Of a stretch of 64,000 nt of DNA, positions 1 to 8,083 are shown piece by piece (within the stretch, counting starts at the first letter, position 1; each line of letters begins with the position of its first letter). Below the pieces are notes generated by a model, which made no database searches, had not been told where the DNA came from, and saw only the letters and a program-made list of their open reading frames with translations. The stretch comes from Euzebya rosea (lineage in GTDB: Bacteria; Actinomycetota; Nitriliruptoria; Euzebyales; Euzebyaceae): assembly GCF_003073135.1 (NCBI RefSeq), contig NZ_PGDQ01000005.1, forward strand, positions 1 through 64,000, read 5' to 3'. The translations under genes were made by a program, and so were the position numbers.

Positions 1-40
1 ACCCCTGACCCCATACCCCGAACCCCACCTCTCACCTGTC

Positions 41-61
41 TCGATCGTGTGTTCGAGTATA
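41..61 (-). promoter_or_regulatory. SOS (LexA)-like box overlapping a leftward -10 element
   Basis: Positions 41-56 read TCGATCGTGTGTTCGA. This matches the actinobacterial LexA box (TCGAAC-N4-GTTCGA) except for one base in the left arm. On the minus strand a TATACT hexamer (61 to 56) abuts the box. The arrangement would drive a leftward gene that begins at or beyond the window edge. In mycobacteria SOS boxes precede, among others, 13E12/DUF222 HNH genes, but the target gene is not visible here. Confidence 0.5.
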
Positions 62-878
62 CCGCCTCGACGGTCTCGGATCGGGTGTTTCCCCAGCTCA
101 ACCAGCATTTCTGACGGTTCGTCAGTGGTGATCGTCTCCGCTTCGTGGCTGCTGTTGGACACTGTCATCCAAGGCGGTCTGAAGTGGGCAACAACCCGGC
201 ACACGCGACGATGTGACCCGATCCGGACACCTGTGGACGGCGGACGAGCATCGACGATTCTGAGGGCCCCGGGCGGCTGGCAGCCGCCACCCGCGCCTCG
301 GCACCTTCGAGGAGGCATCCCGGACGTGAGAGGCGTCCCCAACCTCCGCGTCGAAGGAGCCGGCCGTCGCGTCACGGTGGGGCGGGCAAGACGTCGTTCG
401 CCGACCCTGGTATCCGACGACGATTGTGGCCAGCGGTGCACGGGTGCTCCCTTCACCACGATCGTCGGGCACCACCAATCGTGGAGTGGCCGACGGTGGC
501 TGGCGACGCGGTCCTGGGTGCCACCGCCGTTGGTGGACGCCCACGCCGTCCGCCGGGGCCGACGCCGGCCGTCTGGAGACGTCGATCGGGGGCGCTGACG
601 TCGATCGCCGACGCCGGTCGAGGGTTCCGACGCCGAGGCCCCGGGGCCGACGCCGGCCGTCTGGAGCCGTCGATCGGGGGCGCTGACGTCGATCGCCGAC
701 ATCGGTCGAGGGTTCCGACGCCGAGGCCGTCTGGAGGTGCCGATCGTGGGCGCTGACCTCGATCGCTGCCGGGCCACCACGCACTTGTCGCTGCAAGGTG
801 CGACCGACGCAGGTGTTCACGCACAGGACCGCCCGGAGCCCCAACCGCCGGTCCGCCGGGTCGAGGTGCCCGGGCAGG
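62..878. other. Non-coding stretch before the first gene
   Basis: No believable gene was found on either strand. The open frames here are rich in Arg, Pro and Ser and look like high-GC shadow frames. Apart from the regulatory site at the left end and the tandem repeat at 555-780, I see no RNA gene or promoter that I can defend. Confidence 0.5.
555..780. repeat. Imperfect tandem repeat, units of 88 and 70 bp
   Basis: The string GTCTGGAG recurs at 571, 659 and 729. Around it the copies share GTCGATCGGGGGCGCTGACG-like sequence followed by GATCGCCGAC and GGTCGAGGGTTCCGACGCCG. Copies one and two are offset by exactly 88 bp. Copy three begins 70 bp after copy two because it lacks an 18-bp GGGGCCGACGCCGGCC-containing segment, and it has diverged at its 3' end. 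No coding capacity is apparent. Confidence 0.8.
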
Positions 879-1841
879 TCAGTAGCCGAGCGCCGGGTCC
901 ACGGGGCCGATCAAGGGACGGTCATCCCCGAGGCGTCGCACGTTGGCGGTCACGCGGGCGCTGACCAGCGGCACGGCCATCGCCTCGGTGTTGGCCGTGT
1001 GCGGGGTGATGATCGCGTTGTCCATCCCCCACAGCGGGTGGCCGTCGGGCAGGGGCTCGGGGTCGGTGACGTCCAGGGCGGCTCCGGCGATCACGCCGTC
1101 GCGCAGGGCGACAACCAGGTCATCGGTGACGACGTGCTGCCCGCGAGCAACGTTGACCAGCCAGGCGTGGTCCGGCATGGCCGCCAACGCCCCGGCGTCG
1201 ATGACCCCCGCCGTCTCCTCCGTCAACGCAAGCGCCAGGACCACCAGGTCGGCCCCGTCCAGCGCATCGAGCGTCCCGTCAGGGGTCACCACCCGGCTGG
1301 CCCCCTCCAGCGGCTCGCCCGACCGACGGACCACGGTGATGTCCGGCTCGAACGGCCCGAGCAACCGCAGGAACGACTCGGTGATGCCCCCGCCTCCCAG
1401 CACCGTCACCCGACGGCCGATCAACGAGGTGCCCCACTGCGGCCCCCATCCACGGGCCGTGACCCGACCGGGCAGGCCACGCAGCCCCGCCAGGGACAGC
1501 ATCAGCGCGTGCTCGGCGACGGGATCGGCGTACACCCCCTTGCCGCACAACCACTTCCGTCCGTCGTCGAACAGCCCGAGCGCGGCGAAGGCCTCCACGC
1601 CTGCCCACAGCAGCTGCACGACCTCGATGTCGGGGTTGGCCGTCAGGACGTCGCTGACGCCCGCCGCGTCGTTGGGGTCGGTCCACACCAACATGCGGGC
1701 CCGATCGGGCGACACCACCTCCCCGCCACCGGCGACGACCGCGTCGACGAGGTGGGGGCGCAACCCCTCGGGCAGCACCGCGACTGGCACGGGACTGGAC
1801 GGCATGTCGGGCACGAGGTGCAGATCGGGCATGGCGACCAT
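879..1841 (-). CDS. D-isomer-specific 2-hydroxyacid dehydrogenase family protein
   Basis: This is a 320-residue cytosolic NAD(P)-dependent oxidoreductase of the D-2-hydroxyacid dehydrogenase superfamily, which interconverts 2-keto and 2-hydroxy acids. The Rossmann motif is an altered GGGGIT in the middle of the protein. The C-terminal half carries the family signature: NVARG with the substrate-binding Arg, DVTDPEPLP with the catalytic Glu, and TPHTAN with the catalytic His. An ATG three codons in (1832) is an equally good start. It lies 28 bp downstream of the large hydrolase on the same strand, so the two may be co-transcribed. The substrate cannot be read from sequence; glyoxylate/hydroxypyruvate reductase-like members are the closest in overall layout. 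Confidence 0.85.
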   Translation of the reverse strand: MVAMPDLHLVPDMPSSPVPVAVLPEGLRPHLVDAVVAGGGEVVSPDRARMLVWTDPNDAAGVSDVLTANPDIEVVQLLWAGVEAFAALGLFDDGRKWLCGKGVYADPVAEHALMLSLAGLRGLPGRVTARGWGPQWGTSLIGRRVTVLGGGGITESFLRLLGPFEPDITVVRRSGEPLEGASRVVTPDGTLDALDGADLVVLALALTEETAGVIDAGALAAMPDHAWLVNVARGQHVVTDDLVVALRDGVIAGAALDVTDPEPLPDGHPLWGMDNAIITPHTANTEAMAVPLVSARVTANVRRLGDDRPLIGPVDPALGY

Positions 1842-1869
1842 CCTGCCCCGCCAGCCCCCCGACCGGGTG

Positions 1870-4800
1870 TCAGGCCAGGGGGTCGGTCCGGCAGTGGTTG
1901 CGCTGCGAGACCCCGCACGCCGGCTGGCCGGCCTGCCCGGCCACCGCAGCCGGCACCGGCGCGGCGACGGCGACGGGCAGGACCAGCGCCGACGGGGTGT
2001 CCTCGCCGTGGTGGACGGTCACCCGCGCCGGGGTCGGGTCCAGCTGGAACCCCTCCAGCTGCGGCACGGCGGTCGGCGCCTCGACCCACATGCGCAGGCG
2101 CGACCCCTCGCGGATCACGTGCCCGAACGGCAGCACCTCGACGCGGACCAGCGATGGCTCGCTGACCGACAACGGGGCGACGTCGGCCTCTCGGTGGGTG
2201 TGGACCGGCAGCAGCGCCGTCGTCCGGGCGCGGTCCAGCTGCCGCTGCGACGCCCGCAGCCACCCCTGGTTGACGAACACCTCGGTGCCGTCGGCGCGCA
2301 CCTCCGTCAGGGTGACCTGCAGGTCGACGTTGGGGGCGGTGGCCGTGATCCACAGGTCCGCCGACGCCGACCCCAGCAGCGCAACGTCATCGGTGTACGG
2401 CTGAGAGGTGAAGGCCGCGAACGTGCCCGGGGGAGGGGACCAGCGATCCCACGTGGTCACCGTCTGGTAGCTGGCTCCGAGCGTGGTGCCGTCGGCGACG
2501 CCCTGTGACCCTGCGGCGTTGTGCAGCCAGCTCGACGTGCCCTCGACCATCGTCCCGCCGAGGGTGCCGTCGGCGGACAGGCCGGTCACGACGGCGTCGG
2601 CCTGGTCGCCCCAGCCGTCGAGCTCGGTGACCCAGCGCGGGTCGGTCGTCTCGCCCTGCTCCCAGAAGACGCTCACGGCCGGTTCGGCCAGGTAGTCCGC
2701 CAGCGGCGTCCCGTCGGCCAGGACCTCGGGAGCGACCAGGTGGGCCTCGAGGAACCGGTCGAGCTGCGCCATCTGCGGCCCCTCGCGGTAGGTCCCGTGG
2801 TCACCGTTGGACAGGACCGCACGGTAGGGGACACCCAGCTCGTCCAGCGTGGCCAGGAAGTGGGTGTTGCGGCTCATCAGCTGCTCGTCCTGCCACGACA
2901 GCGCCTGGTAGACGGGCACGTCGATCCGGTCGGCGTGGGTCAGCGGCGACCGCTCGGCGTGCAGCAGCACGTCGTAGGGGTGGGTCTCGGCCTGCAGCAG
3001 CGGGTTCGTCGGAGCGTTCGTCGCGTGGTGGCGCAGGTTCGCCGCACACGTGGCGTCGCCCGCGAACACCTCACCCGGTGCGGCCAGCACACCCGGGCCG
3101 GGCTGGGAGATGAAGGACCACAGCGCCGCGAAGGCGTAGTTGGGGATTCCGCCGGGGTTGGCGATGTCGCGGTAGACGTCGGCGTAGTAGTGGCCGGGCG
3201 AGATCGCCGAGAGGTGCGGCGGCCGTGTCTCGGCCACGAACAGCTGGGTGATCCCCGGGTAGGACTTGCCGATCATGCCGACCCGGCCGCTGGACCACGG
3301 CTGTGCGGCCGCCCACTCCACGACCTCGTAGCCGTCGTGGGCCTCGGCCGGCTGGAAGAAGTCGAACGTGCCGCCCGAGCAGGACGTGCCCCGCAGGTTG
3401 ACGCCCAGCAGGGCGTAGCCGTCGGGCAGGTACCGCTCGGCGTACCCGCTGTCGGGGTCGGCGCCGGCGGCGTACCCGTCGTAGGTGAACAACGTCGGGT
3501 GGGGCCGGTCGTCGTCGGGCCGCACCAGCTCGAACGCCAGCTCCACACCGTCGCGCATCGTCAGGTAGCCCCACTCGCGGACGGCGTCGACCCCACCGAT
3601 GGTCGTGGTGGTCGACCCGATGATCCGCGCCGTCGTCTCGTGCCCGAACGACCGGGGCACGTCGGTCCAGGGCGTCGACGTGGGAACGCCGTCGGGGCAG
3701 GGCGCGGTCGCCCCTGCCTGCTCCCGGGTGGCCACGGCCAGGCCGCAGCGGTCGTCGGCGACTGGCACGCGCAGGACCGACCGGGACAGGTCGATCGTGG
3801 CGGTGTAGCCCGTCCCGGCCGGCAGCGTCGCGCTGTCGGACCCCGACACGGTCAGGCGCAGCGTCGAACCCTCGTCGAGCGTCGCGTCGAATGGATACGT
3901 GCGGATCCGGTAGGGGGTGGGGTGGCCGGGGGTGACGGGGACCTGGGCAAGCAGGGACTCGCGGTGGACCGCCGAGAGGTAGCCGCGGACGAGCTGGCGG
4001 GTCTGCCCGTTGCTGCGGACCTCGTCGAGCCGGACGGCGAAGTGGCCGTCGGGCCGGTCCAGGCCGATCACCGCGTCGAGGTGGGCCTGACCGGAGAGGT
4101 GACGCGCCGGGGCCGGCAGGTCGATGCTCCAGTCCCCGTCCTCGACGAAGGTCGCGCTCCCCTCGCCCAGCGGGAGGACCGCCTCGGAGCCCATGCCGCG
4201 GACGGAGTCCACCGCTCGCCACGCGTTGTCCTGGTCCTGGACCTGGACCTCGGGCCACTCGGTGATGCCGGTGTCCAGCCCCATCAGCTCGTGGTCGAAC
4301 CAGGCGTGGATCGTGTCGTACCAGTCGTCGCGGGCGATCGTGTCGGGGGCGTCGTAGGGGTACTTGTGCGCCCACTGGCCGATGATCGCCCGGCGGAACG
4401 TCGGGATCTCGTCGAACCAGCCGTCGAGGTTGATCGGCGAGACGGTGAAGTCCTGCAGGCCGGTGACCATCAGCATCGAGGCGGTGATGTCCTGCACGCC
4501 GGCGCGGAACTCCCGCTCGGCCCAGTACTCCGTCATGTCGCCGCCGGGGTCCGCACCGTTGAGGAAGTTCTCCGGCTGGCAGGTGTGCCGCTCGAACCGC
4601 CGCGGCATCGCCCCCACGTCACCGGGCACGTCCAGGTCGTACAGCTCGTAGGCGGTCGCCGACAGCAGCCCGTTGAGGGCCAGCGGCACCCCGTCGAAGT
4701 AGGCGACGTCGTACAGCCCGGCGATGCCGGCCACGCTGACCATGGTCTCCAGGCCGCGCGGATCCAGCACGGCGCCGGCGTGCTGGGTCTCTGCGTCGTA

Positions 4801-5283
4801 GGACTTGCCGTAGGACCCGACCTTCCCCGACGACCACGGCTGGTCGGCGAAGTGCTCCACGAGGGTCGCGAAGTCCTTGGCCTGGTTGGGGCCGTCCTGC
4901 TCGCCGCAGCCGCCGGAGTTGCCGGTCCCGCGCAAGTCCGACAGCACGACCGTGTACCCCTTGGGCGTGAAGAACTCGACCAGGTCCAGCGAGCGGGAGT
5001 CGTCGCCCAGCAGCAGGCCGTTGTAGTACGGCGAGTGCACCAGGATGACCGGAGTCGGCACGCCGCCCGTGTCGGGTCGGTACACGCGGGTGTGCAGGAC
5101 GATCCCGTCATGCGCCTCGACCTCGACGACCTCGGGAGTGGTGACCTCGTCGTACCGGTCGGCCGACAGGCCCCGTGGGGCGAACACCAGGGGCGCCGAC
5201 CCACCTGACCCGGACTGCGCGGCGGCGGGCAGCACCGAGAGGAGGAGGACGAGGCAGGTCAGCAGGACGGTCGATCGACGCAT
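1870..5283 (-). CDS. Secreted tandem CocE/NonD (X-Pro dipeptidyl-peptidase S15) hydrolase
   Basis: This 1137-residue exported protein contains two alpha/beta-hydrolase units of the S15/CocE type. The ATG at 5283 is chosen because it directly precedes a signal peptide (MRRSTVLLTCLVLLLSVLP, then AAAQS). Unit one has nucleophile Ser161 in GSYGKSYDAE, an acid-loop motif GLQDFTV and a His in GQWAHKYPYD. Unit two has Ser674 in GMIGKSYPG, SWQDEQL and SNGDHGTY. A beta-sandwich like the non-catalytic C-terminal domain of X-Pro peptidases follows unit two, and a shorter one follows unit one. Family members cleave X-Pro peptides or esters such as cocaine. Single-unit members are around 550-650 residues, so this is about double. 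It is divergent from obg across about 110 bp. Confidence 0.85.
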   Translation of the reverse strand: MRRSTVLLTCLVLLLSVLPAAAQSGSGGSAPLVFAPRGLSADRYDEVTTPEVVEVEAHDGIVLHTRVYRPDTGGVPTPVILVHSPYYNGLLLGDDSRSLDLVEFFTPKGYTVVLSDLRGTGNSGGCGEQDGPNQAKDFATLVEHFADQPWSSGKVGSYGKSYDAETQHAGAVLDPRGLETMVSVAGIAGLYDVAYFDGVPLALNGLLSATAYELYDLDVPGDVGAMPRRFERHTCQPENFLNGADPGGDMTEYWAEREFRAGVQDITASMLMVTGLQDFTVSPINLDGWFDEIPTFRRAIIGQWAHKYPYDAPDTIARDDWYDTIHAWFDHELMGLDTGITEWPEVQVQDQDNAWRAVDSVRGMGSEAVLPLGEGSATFVEDGDWSIDLPAPARHLSGQAHLDAVIGLDRPDGHFAVRLDEVRSNGQTRQLVRGYLSAVHRESLLAQVPVTPGHPTPYRIRTYPFDATLDEGSTLRLTVSGSDSATLPAGTGYTATIDLSRSVLRVPVADDRCGLAVATREQAGATAPCPDGVPTSTPWTDVPRSFGHETTARIIGSTTTTIGGVDAVREWGYLTMRDGVELAFELVRPDDDRPHPTLFTYDGYAAGADPDSGYAERYLPDGYALLGVNLRGTSCSGGTFDFFQPAEAHDGYEVVEWAAAQPWSSGRVGMIGKSYPGITQLFVAETRPPHLSAISPGHYYADVYRDIANPGGIPNYAFAALWSFISQPGPGVLAAPGEVFAGDATCAANLRHHATNAPTNPLLQAETHPYDVLLHAERSPLTHADRIDVPVYQALSWQDEQLMSRNTHFLATLDELGVPYRAVLSNGDHGTYREGPQMAQLDRFLEAHLVAPEVLADGTPLADYLAEPAVSVFWEQGETTDPRWVTELDGWGDQADAVVTGLSADGTLGGTMVEGTSSWLHNAAGSQGVADGTTLGASYQTVTTWDRWSPPPGTFAAFTSQPYTDDVALLGSASADLWITATAPNVDLQVTLTEVRADGTEVFVNQGWLRASQRQLDRARTTALLPVHTHREADVAPLSVSEPSLVRVEVLPFGHVIREGSRLRMWVEAPTAVPQLEGFQLDPTPARVTVHHGEDTPSALVLPVAVAAPVPAAVAGQAGQPACGVSQRNHCRTDPLA

Positions 5284-5379
5284 GCCATGGGTGTTCGACA
5301 CGCGGGACCGGAAGTCCTTGCGGGTCCGGCGGGGGCGATCGATACCGTGCCGGCCGAGGGTGCACACCGTCACCCCGGC

Positions 5380-5385
5380 TACGCT
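5380..5385 (+). promoter_or_regulatory. -10 element (TACGCT) for obg, probably leaderless
   Basis: TACGCT ends 10 nt before the obg ATG and no Shine-Dalgarno sequence lies between them. The same spacing is seen at lepA and similar spacing at several other genes in the window. The -35 region is not recognisable. Confidence 0.45.
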
Positions 5386-5395
5386 CGGCCCTGCC

Positions 5396-6913
5396 ATGTT
5401 CACCGACCTCGTCAAGATCAACGTTCGCGGCGGCAAGGGTGGTGACGGTGTCACCTCCTTCCGACGCCAGCCCTACGAGCCCAAGGGTCCGCCGGAAGGC
5501 GGCGACGGGGGCGACGGGGGCGACGTCGTGCTGGTCGCCGACGAAGGCCTGTCGACCCTCATCGACTTCCACTTCCGGCCGCACCGCAAGGCGGGCAACG
5601 GCGTCAACGGCTCCGGCGACCTGCGCCACGGTGCCCGGGGCGACGACGAGGAGCTGGCGGTCCCCGTCGGCACCGTCGTCACCGACGCCGAGACCGGCGA
5701 GCTCATCGGCGACATGGTCCACGACGGCCAGCGGCTGCTGCTCGCCCGGGGCGGACGCGGCGGTCGGGGCAACGCGGCCTTCCGCACCCGCCAGCGGCGC
5801 GCCCCCCGGTTCCACGAGTTCGGCGCCGAGGGCGACGAGCTGTGGGTCCAGCTCGAGCTGAAGCTGATCGCCGACGTCGCGCTCGTCGGCTTCCCCAACG
5901 GCGGCAAGTCCTCCCTCATCTCCCGTCTGTCGGCCGCCAAGCCCAAGATCGCCGACTACCCCTTCACGACGCTCCAGCCCAACCTGGGCGTGGTCACCGT
6001 CAACGACGAGTCCTTCGTCATCGCCGACGTCCCCGGCCTCATCGAGGGTGCCGCCGACGGCAAGGGCCTCGGCCACGAGTTCCTCCGCCACGTCGAGCGT
6101 GCCGGTGCGCTGGTCCACGTGCTGGACTGCGCCTCCGGGTACTCCGCCGAGGTCGTCCGTCCCGGCACCGACGACATCCCGGCACGTCGCTACGAGCAGC
6201 GCAACCCCATCGACGACCTGCACCAGGTCCTCGAGGAGCTTCGCTCCTACATGCCCGAGCTGCTGGACCGCCCGGCGATCGTGTGGCTCAACAAGGTCGA
6301 CGTCGACCCCGACATGGCCGAGCTGGTCAAGCCCGAGCTGGAGAAGGAGGGGTGGGAGGTCCTGGCCGGCAGCCCGGTGACCGGGCAGGGCCTGGACCCG
6401 CTGCGCTACCGCCTTGCCGACCTGGTCCGCCAGGCGCGAGCCGAACGTGCCGATCCCGAGCATCCCGATCCCGTCGAGCGGCCCGTCCTGCGTCCCCGCC
6501 AGGTCCGCAACGAGAAGGACTTCACCATCGAACGGGTCGCCCTCGGCGGCGACGAGTACGGCTGGCGCGTCCACTCCGACCGGCTCGAACGCTGGGTTGC
6601 CCAGCTCGACCTCGGCAACGAGGACGCGGTGGACTACCTCCAGGGTCGGCTCAAGCGTGCCGGCCTGGAGACCGCGCTGGCCGAGGCCGGCGCCCACCCG
6701 GGTGACGACGTCGAGCTCGGCGGTGCGGTCTTCGTGTTCCAGCCCGAGGACTGGGCCGGCGACGACGAGGACTGGGACGACTGGGAGGGCAACGACCGCG
6801 GCCAGGAGTGGGATGTCGACGAGACCCCGGTCGAGATCGACCTCGACGAGATCGACCTCGACGACGAACCCGACGACGAACCCGACGACAAGGACGACGA
6901 GGGCGATGGCTGA
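5396..6913 (+). CDS. obg: GTPase Obg/CgtA
   Basis: This is a 505-residue ribosome-associated GTPase needed for late 50S assembly and stress control. Residues 1 to about 160 form the glycine-rich Obg fold (starting MFTDLVKINVRGGKGGDG). The G domain follows, with G1 GFPNGGKSS at 165-173, G3 DVPGLIEGA and G4 NKVD. The OCT domain (about 370-455) is the variant found in Gram-positives. The last 55 residues are almost entirely Asp/Glu. The ATG at 5396 is fixed by the conserved N-terminus. The stop overlaps proB by 8 bp, so translation is probably coupled. The usual upstream partners rplU and rpmA are absent. Confidence 0.97.
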   Translation: MFTDLVKINVRGGKGGDGVTSFRRQPYEPKGPPEGGDGGDGGDVVLVADEGLSTLIDFHFRPHRKAGNGVNGSGDLRHGARGDDEELAVPVGTVVTDAETGELIGDMVHDGQRLLLARGGRGGRGNAAFRTRQRRAPRFHEFGAEGDELWVQLELKLIADVALVGFPNGGKSSLISRLSAAKPKIADYPFTTLQPNLGVVTVNDESFVIADVPGLIEGAADGKGLGHEFLRHVERAGALVHVLDCASGYSAEVVRPGTDDIPARRYEQRNPIDDLHQVLEELRSYMPELLDRPAIVWLNKVDVDPDMAELVKPELEKEGWEVLAGSPVTGQGLDPLRYRLADLVRQARAERADPEHPDPVERPVLRPRQVRNEKDFTIERVALGGDEYGWRVHSDRLERWVAQLDLGNEDAVDYLQGRLKRAGLETALAEAGAHPGDDVELGGAVFVFQPEDWAGDDEDWDDWEGNDRGQEWDVDETPVEIDLDEIDLDDEPDDEPDDKDDEGDG

Positions 6914-8024
6914 CCGGCGCTACGACCCCGCCCGCCGGGTCGTGGTGAAGGTGGGGTCCTCCACCCTCACCGCCGAGGACGGCGGCCTGGACCGGCGCTG
7001 GGTGGACGACCTGTGCACCCAGCTGGCCGCCCTGCGCGCCGACGGTGTCGAGGTCGTGCTGGTCTCCTCCGGAGCCGTGGCCGCCGGCCTGCGTCCGCTG
7101 GGCCTGACCGACCGGCCCACCGACCTCGGTCGGCTCCAGGCCGCCGCGAGCGTCGGGCAGGGCGAGCTGGTGCACGCCTACGCGGCCGCGCTTCGCCGCC
7201 ACGGGCTGGTCGCCGGCCAGGTCCTCCTCGTCCCCGACGACCTCGTCACCCGTGACCGCTACCTCAACGCCCGCACCACCTTCAGCGAGCTGCTGGCCAT
7301 GGGGGCGCTCCCGATCGTCAACGAGAACGACACCGTCGCCACCGAGGAGCTGCGGTTCGGCGACAACGACCGCCTCGCCGCGCTCGTTGCCTCCATGCTC
7401 GGCGTGGACCTGCTGATGCTGCTGTCCGACGTCGACGGGCTGCACGACGGCAAGCCCAGCGCGGGCGCACCCGTGATCGACGAGGTCCACGACCTGTCCA
7501 CGCTCGATGACCGCCACCGCGGCGGGACGGGGTCGGCGGTCGGCTCCGGCGGCATGGCCAGCAAGCTCGACGCGGCCAGGGTCGCCACGTTCAGCGGCGC
7601 CTCCTGCGTGATCGCCCGAGGTCGCCGTCCCGACGTGGTCCTCGAGGTGGCCCGCGGCGAGCAGGTCGGCACGTGGTTCCCGCCGGCTCGCAAGCGCCCG
7701 GACTCCCGTCGCCTGTGGCTGGCGTTCGCGCACCAACCCGCCGGCCGGCTGCACGTCGACGCCGGCGCGGTGCGGGCCCTCGCCCAGCGCGGCTCGTCGC
7801 TGCTGGCGATCGGCGTCACCGCCGTCGACGGCACGTTCGTACGGGGTGACGCCATCGACGTGGTCGGGCCCGACGGGCATCCCGTGGCCCGCGGCATCGT
7901 CGGCTACGACGCGGCGGAGGTCACCGCGATGCGCGGCCGCTCGACCGAACAGCTCACCGAGGAACAGGGCGAGGCGTTCACCGCGCCGATCGTGCACCGC
8001 GACGCGATGGTCGTCACCGCGTGA
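6906..8024 (+). CDS. proB: Glutamate 5-kinase
   Basis: This 372-residue enzyme phosphorylates L-glutamate at the gamma position, the first step of proline synthesis. The amino-acid-kinase domain starts with VVKVGSSTLT and carries the substrate loop NENDTVATEELRFGDNDRL. A GSGGM motif lies before the ATP site. A C-terminal PUA domain (about 275-360) is present, as in most bacterial ProB. The ATG lies inside the end of obg (8-bp overlap). obg-proB adjacency is common in actinobacteria and normally continues with proA, but here a subtilase follows instead. Confidence 0.96.
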   Translation: MADRRYDPARRVVVKVGSSTLTAEDGGLDRRWVDDLCTQLAALRADGVEVVLVSSGAVAAGLRPLGLTDRPTDLGRLQAAASVGQGELVHAYAAALRRHGLVAGQVLLVPDDLVTRDRYLNARTTFSELLAMGALPIVNENDTVATEELRFGDNDRLAALVASMLGVDLLMLLSDVDGLHDGKPSAGAPVIDEVHDLSTLDDRHRGGTGSAVGSGGMASKLDAARVATFSGASCVIARGRRPDVVLEVARGEQVGTWFPPARKRPDSRRLWLAFAHQPAGRLHVDAGAVRALAQRGSSLLAIGVTAVDGTFVRGDAIDVVGPDGHPVARGIVGYDAAEVTAMRGRSTEQLTEEQGEAFTAPIVHRDAMVVTA

Positions 8025-8083
8025 CCCGAGCGGGGGAGGGAACGCGGCGAACGGGTCGCGAACCTGCGACGCTGGACTCCACG

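Noticed and set aside
122-844. Open frame of 240 codons on the minus strand in the left spacer
   Set aside because: Composition is Arg/Pro/Ser-heavy with no domain, and it overlaps tandem repeats and another open frame. It is typical of GC-rich shadow reading.
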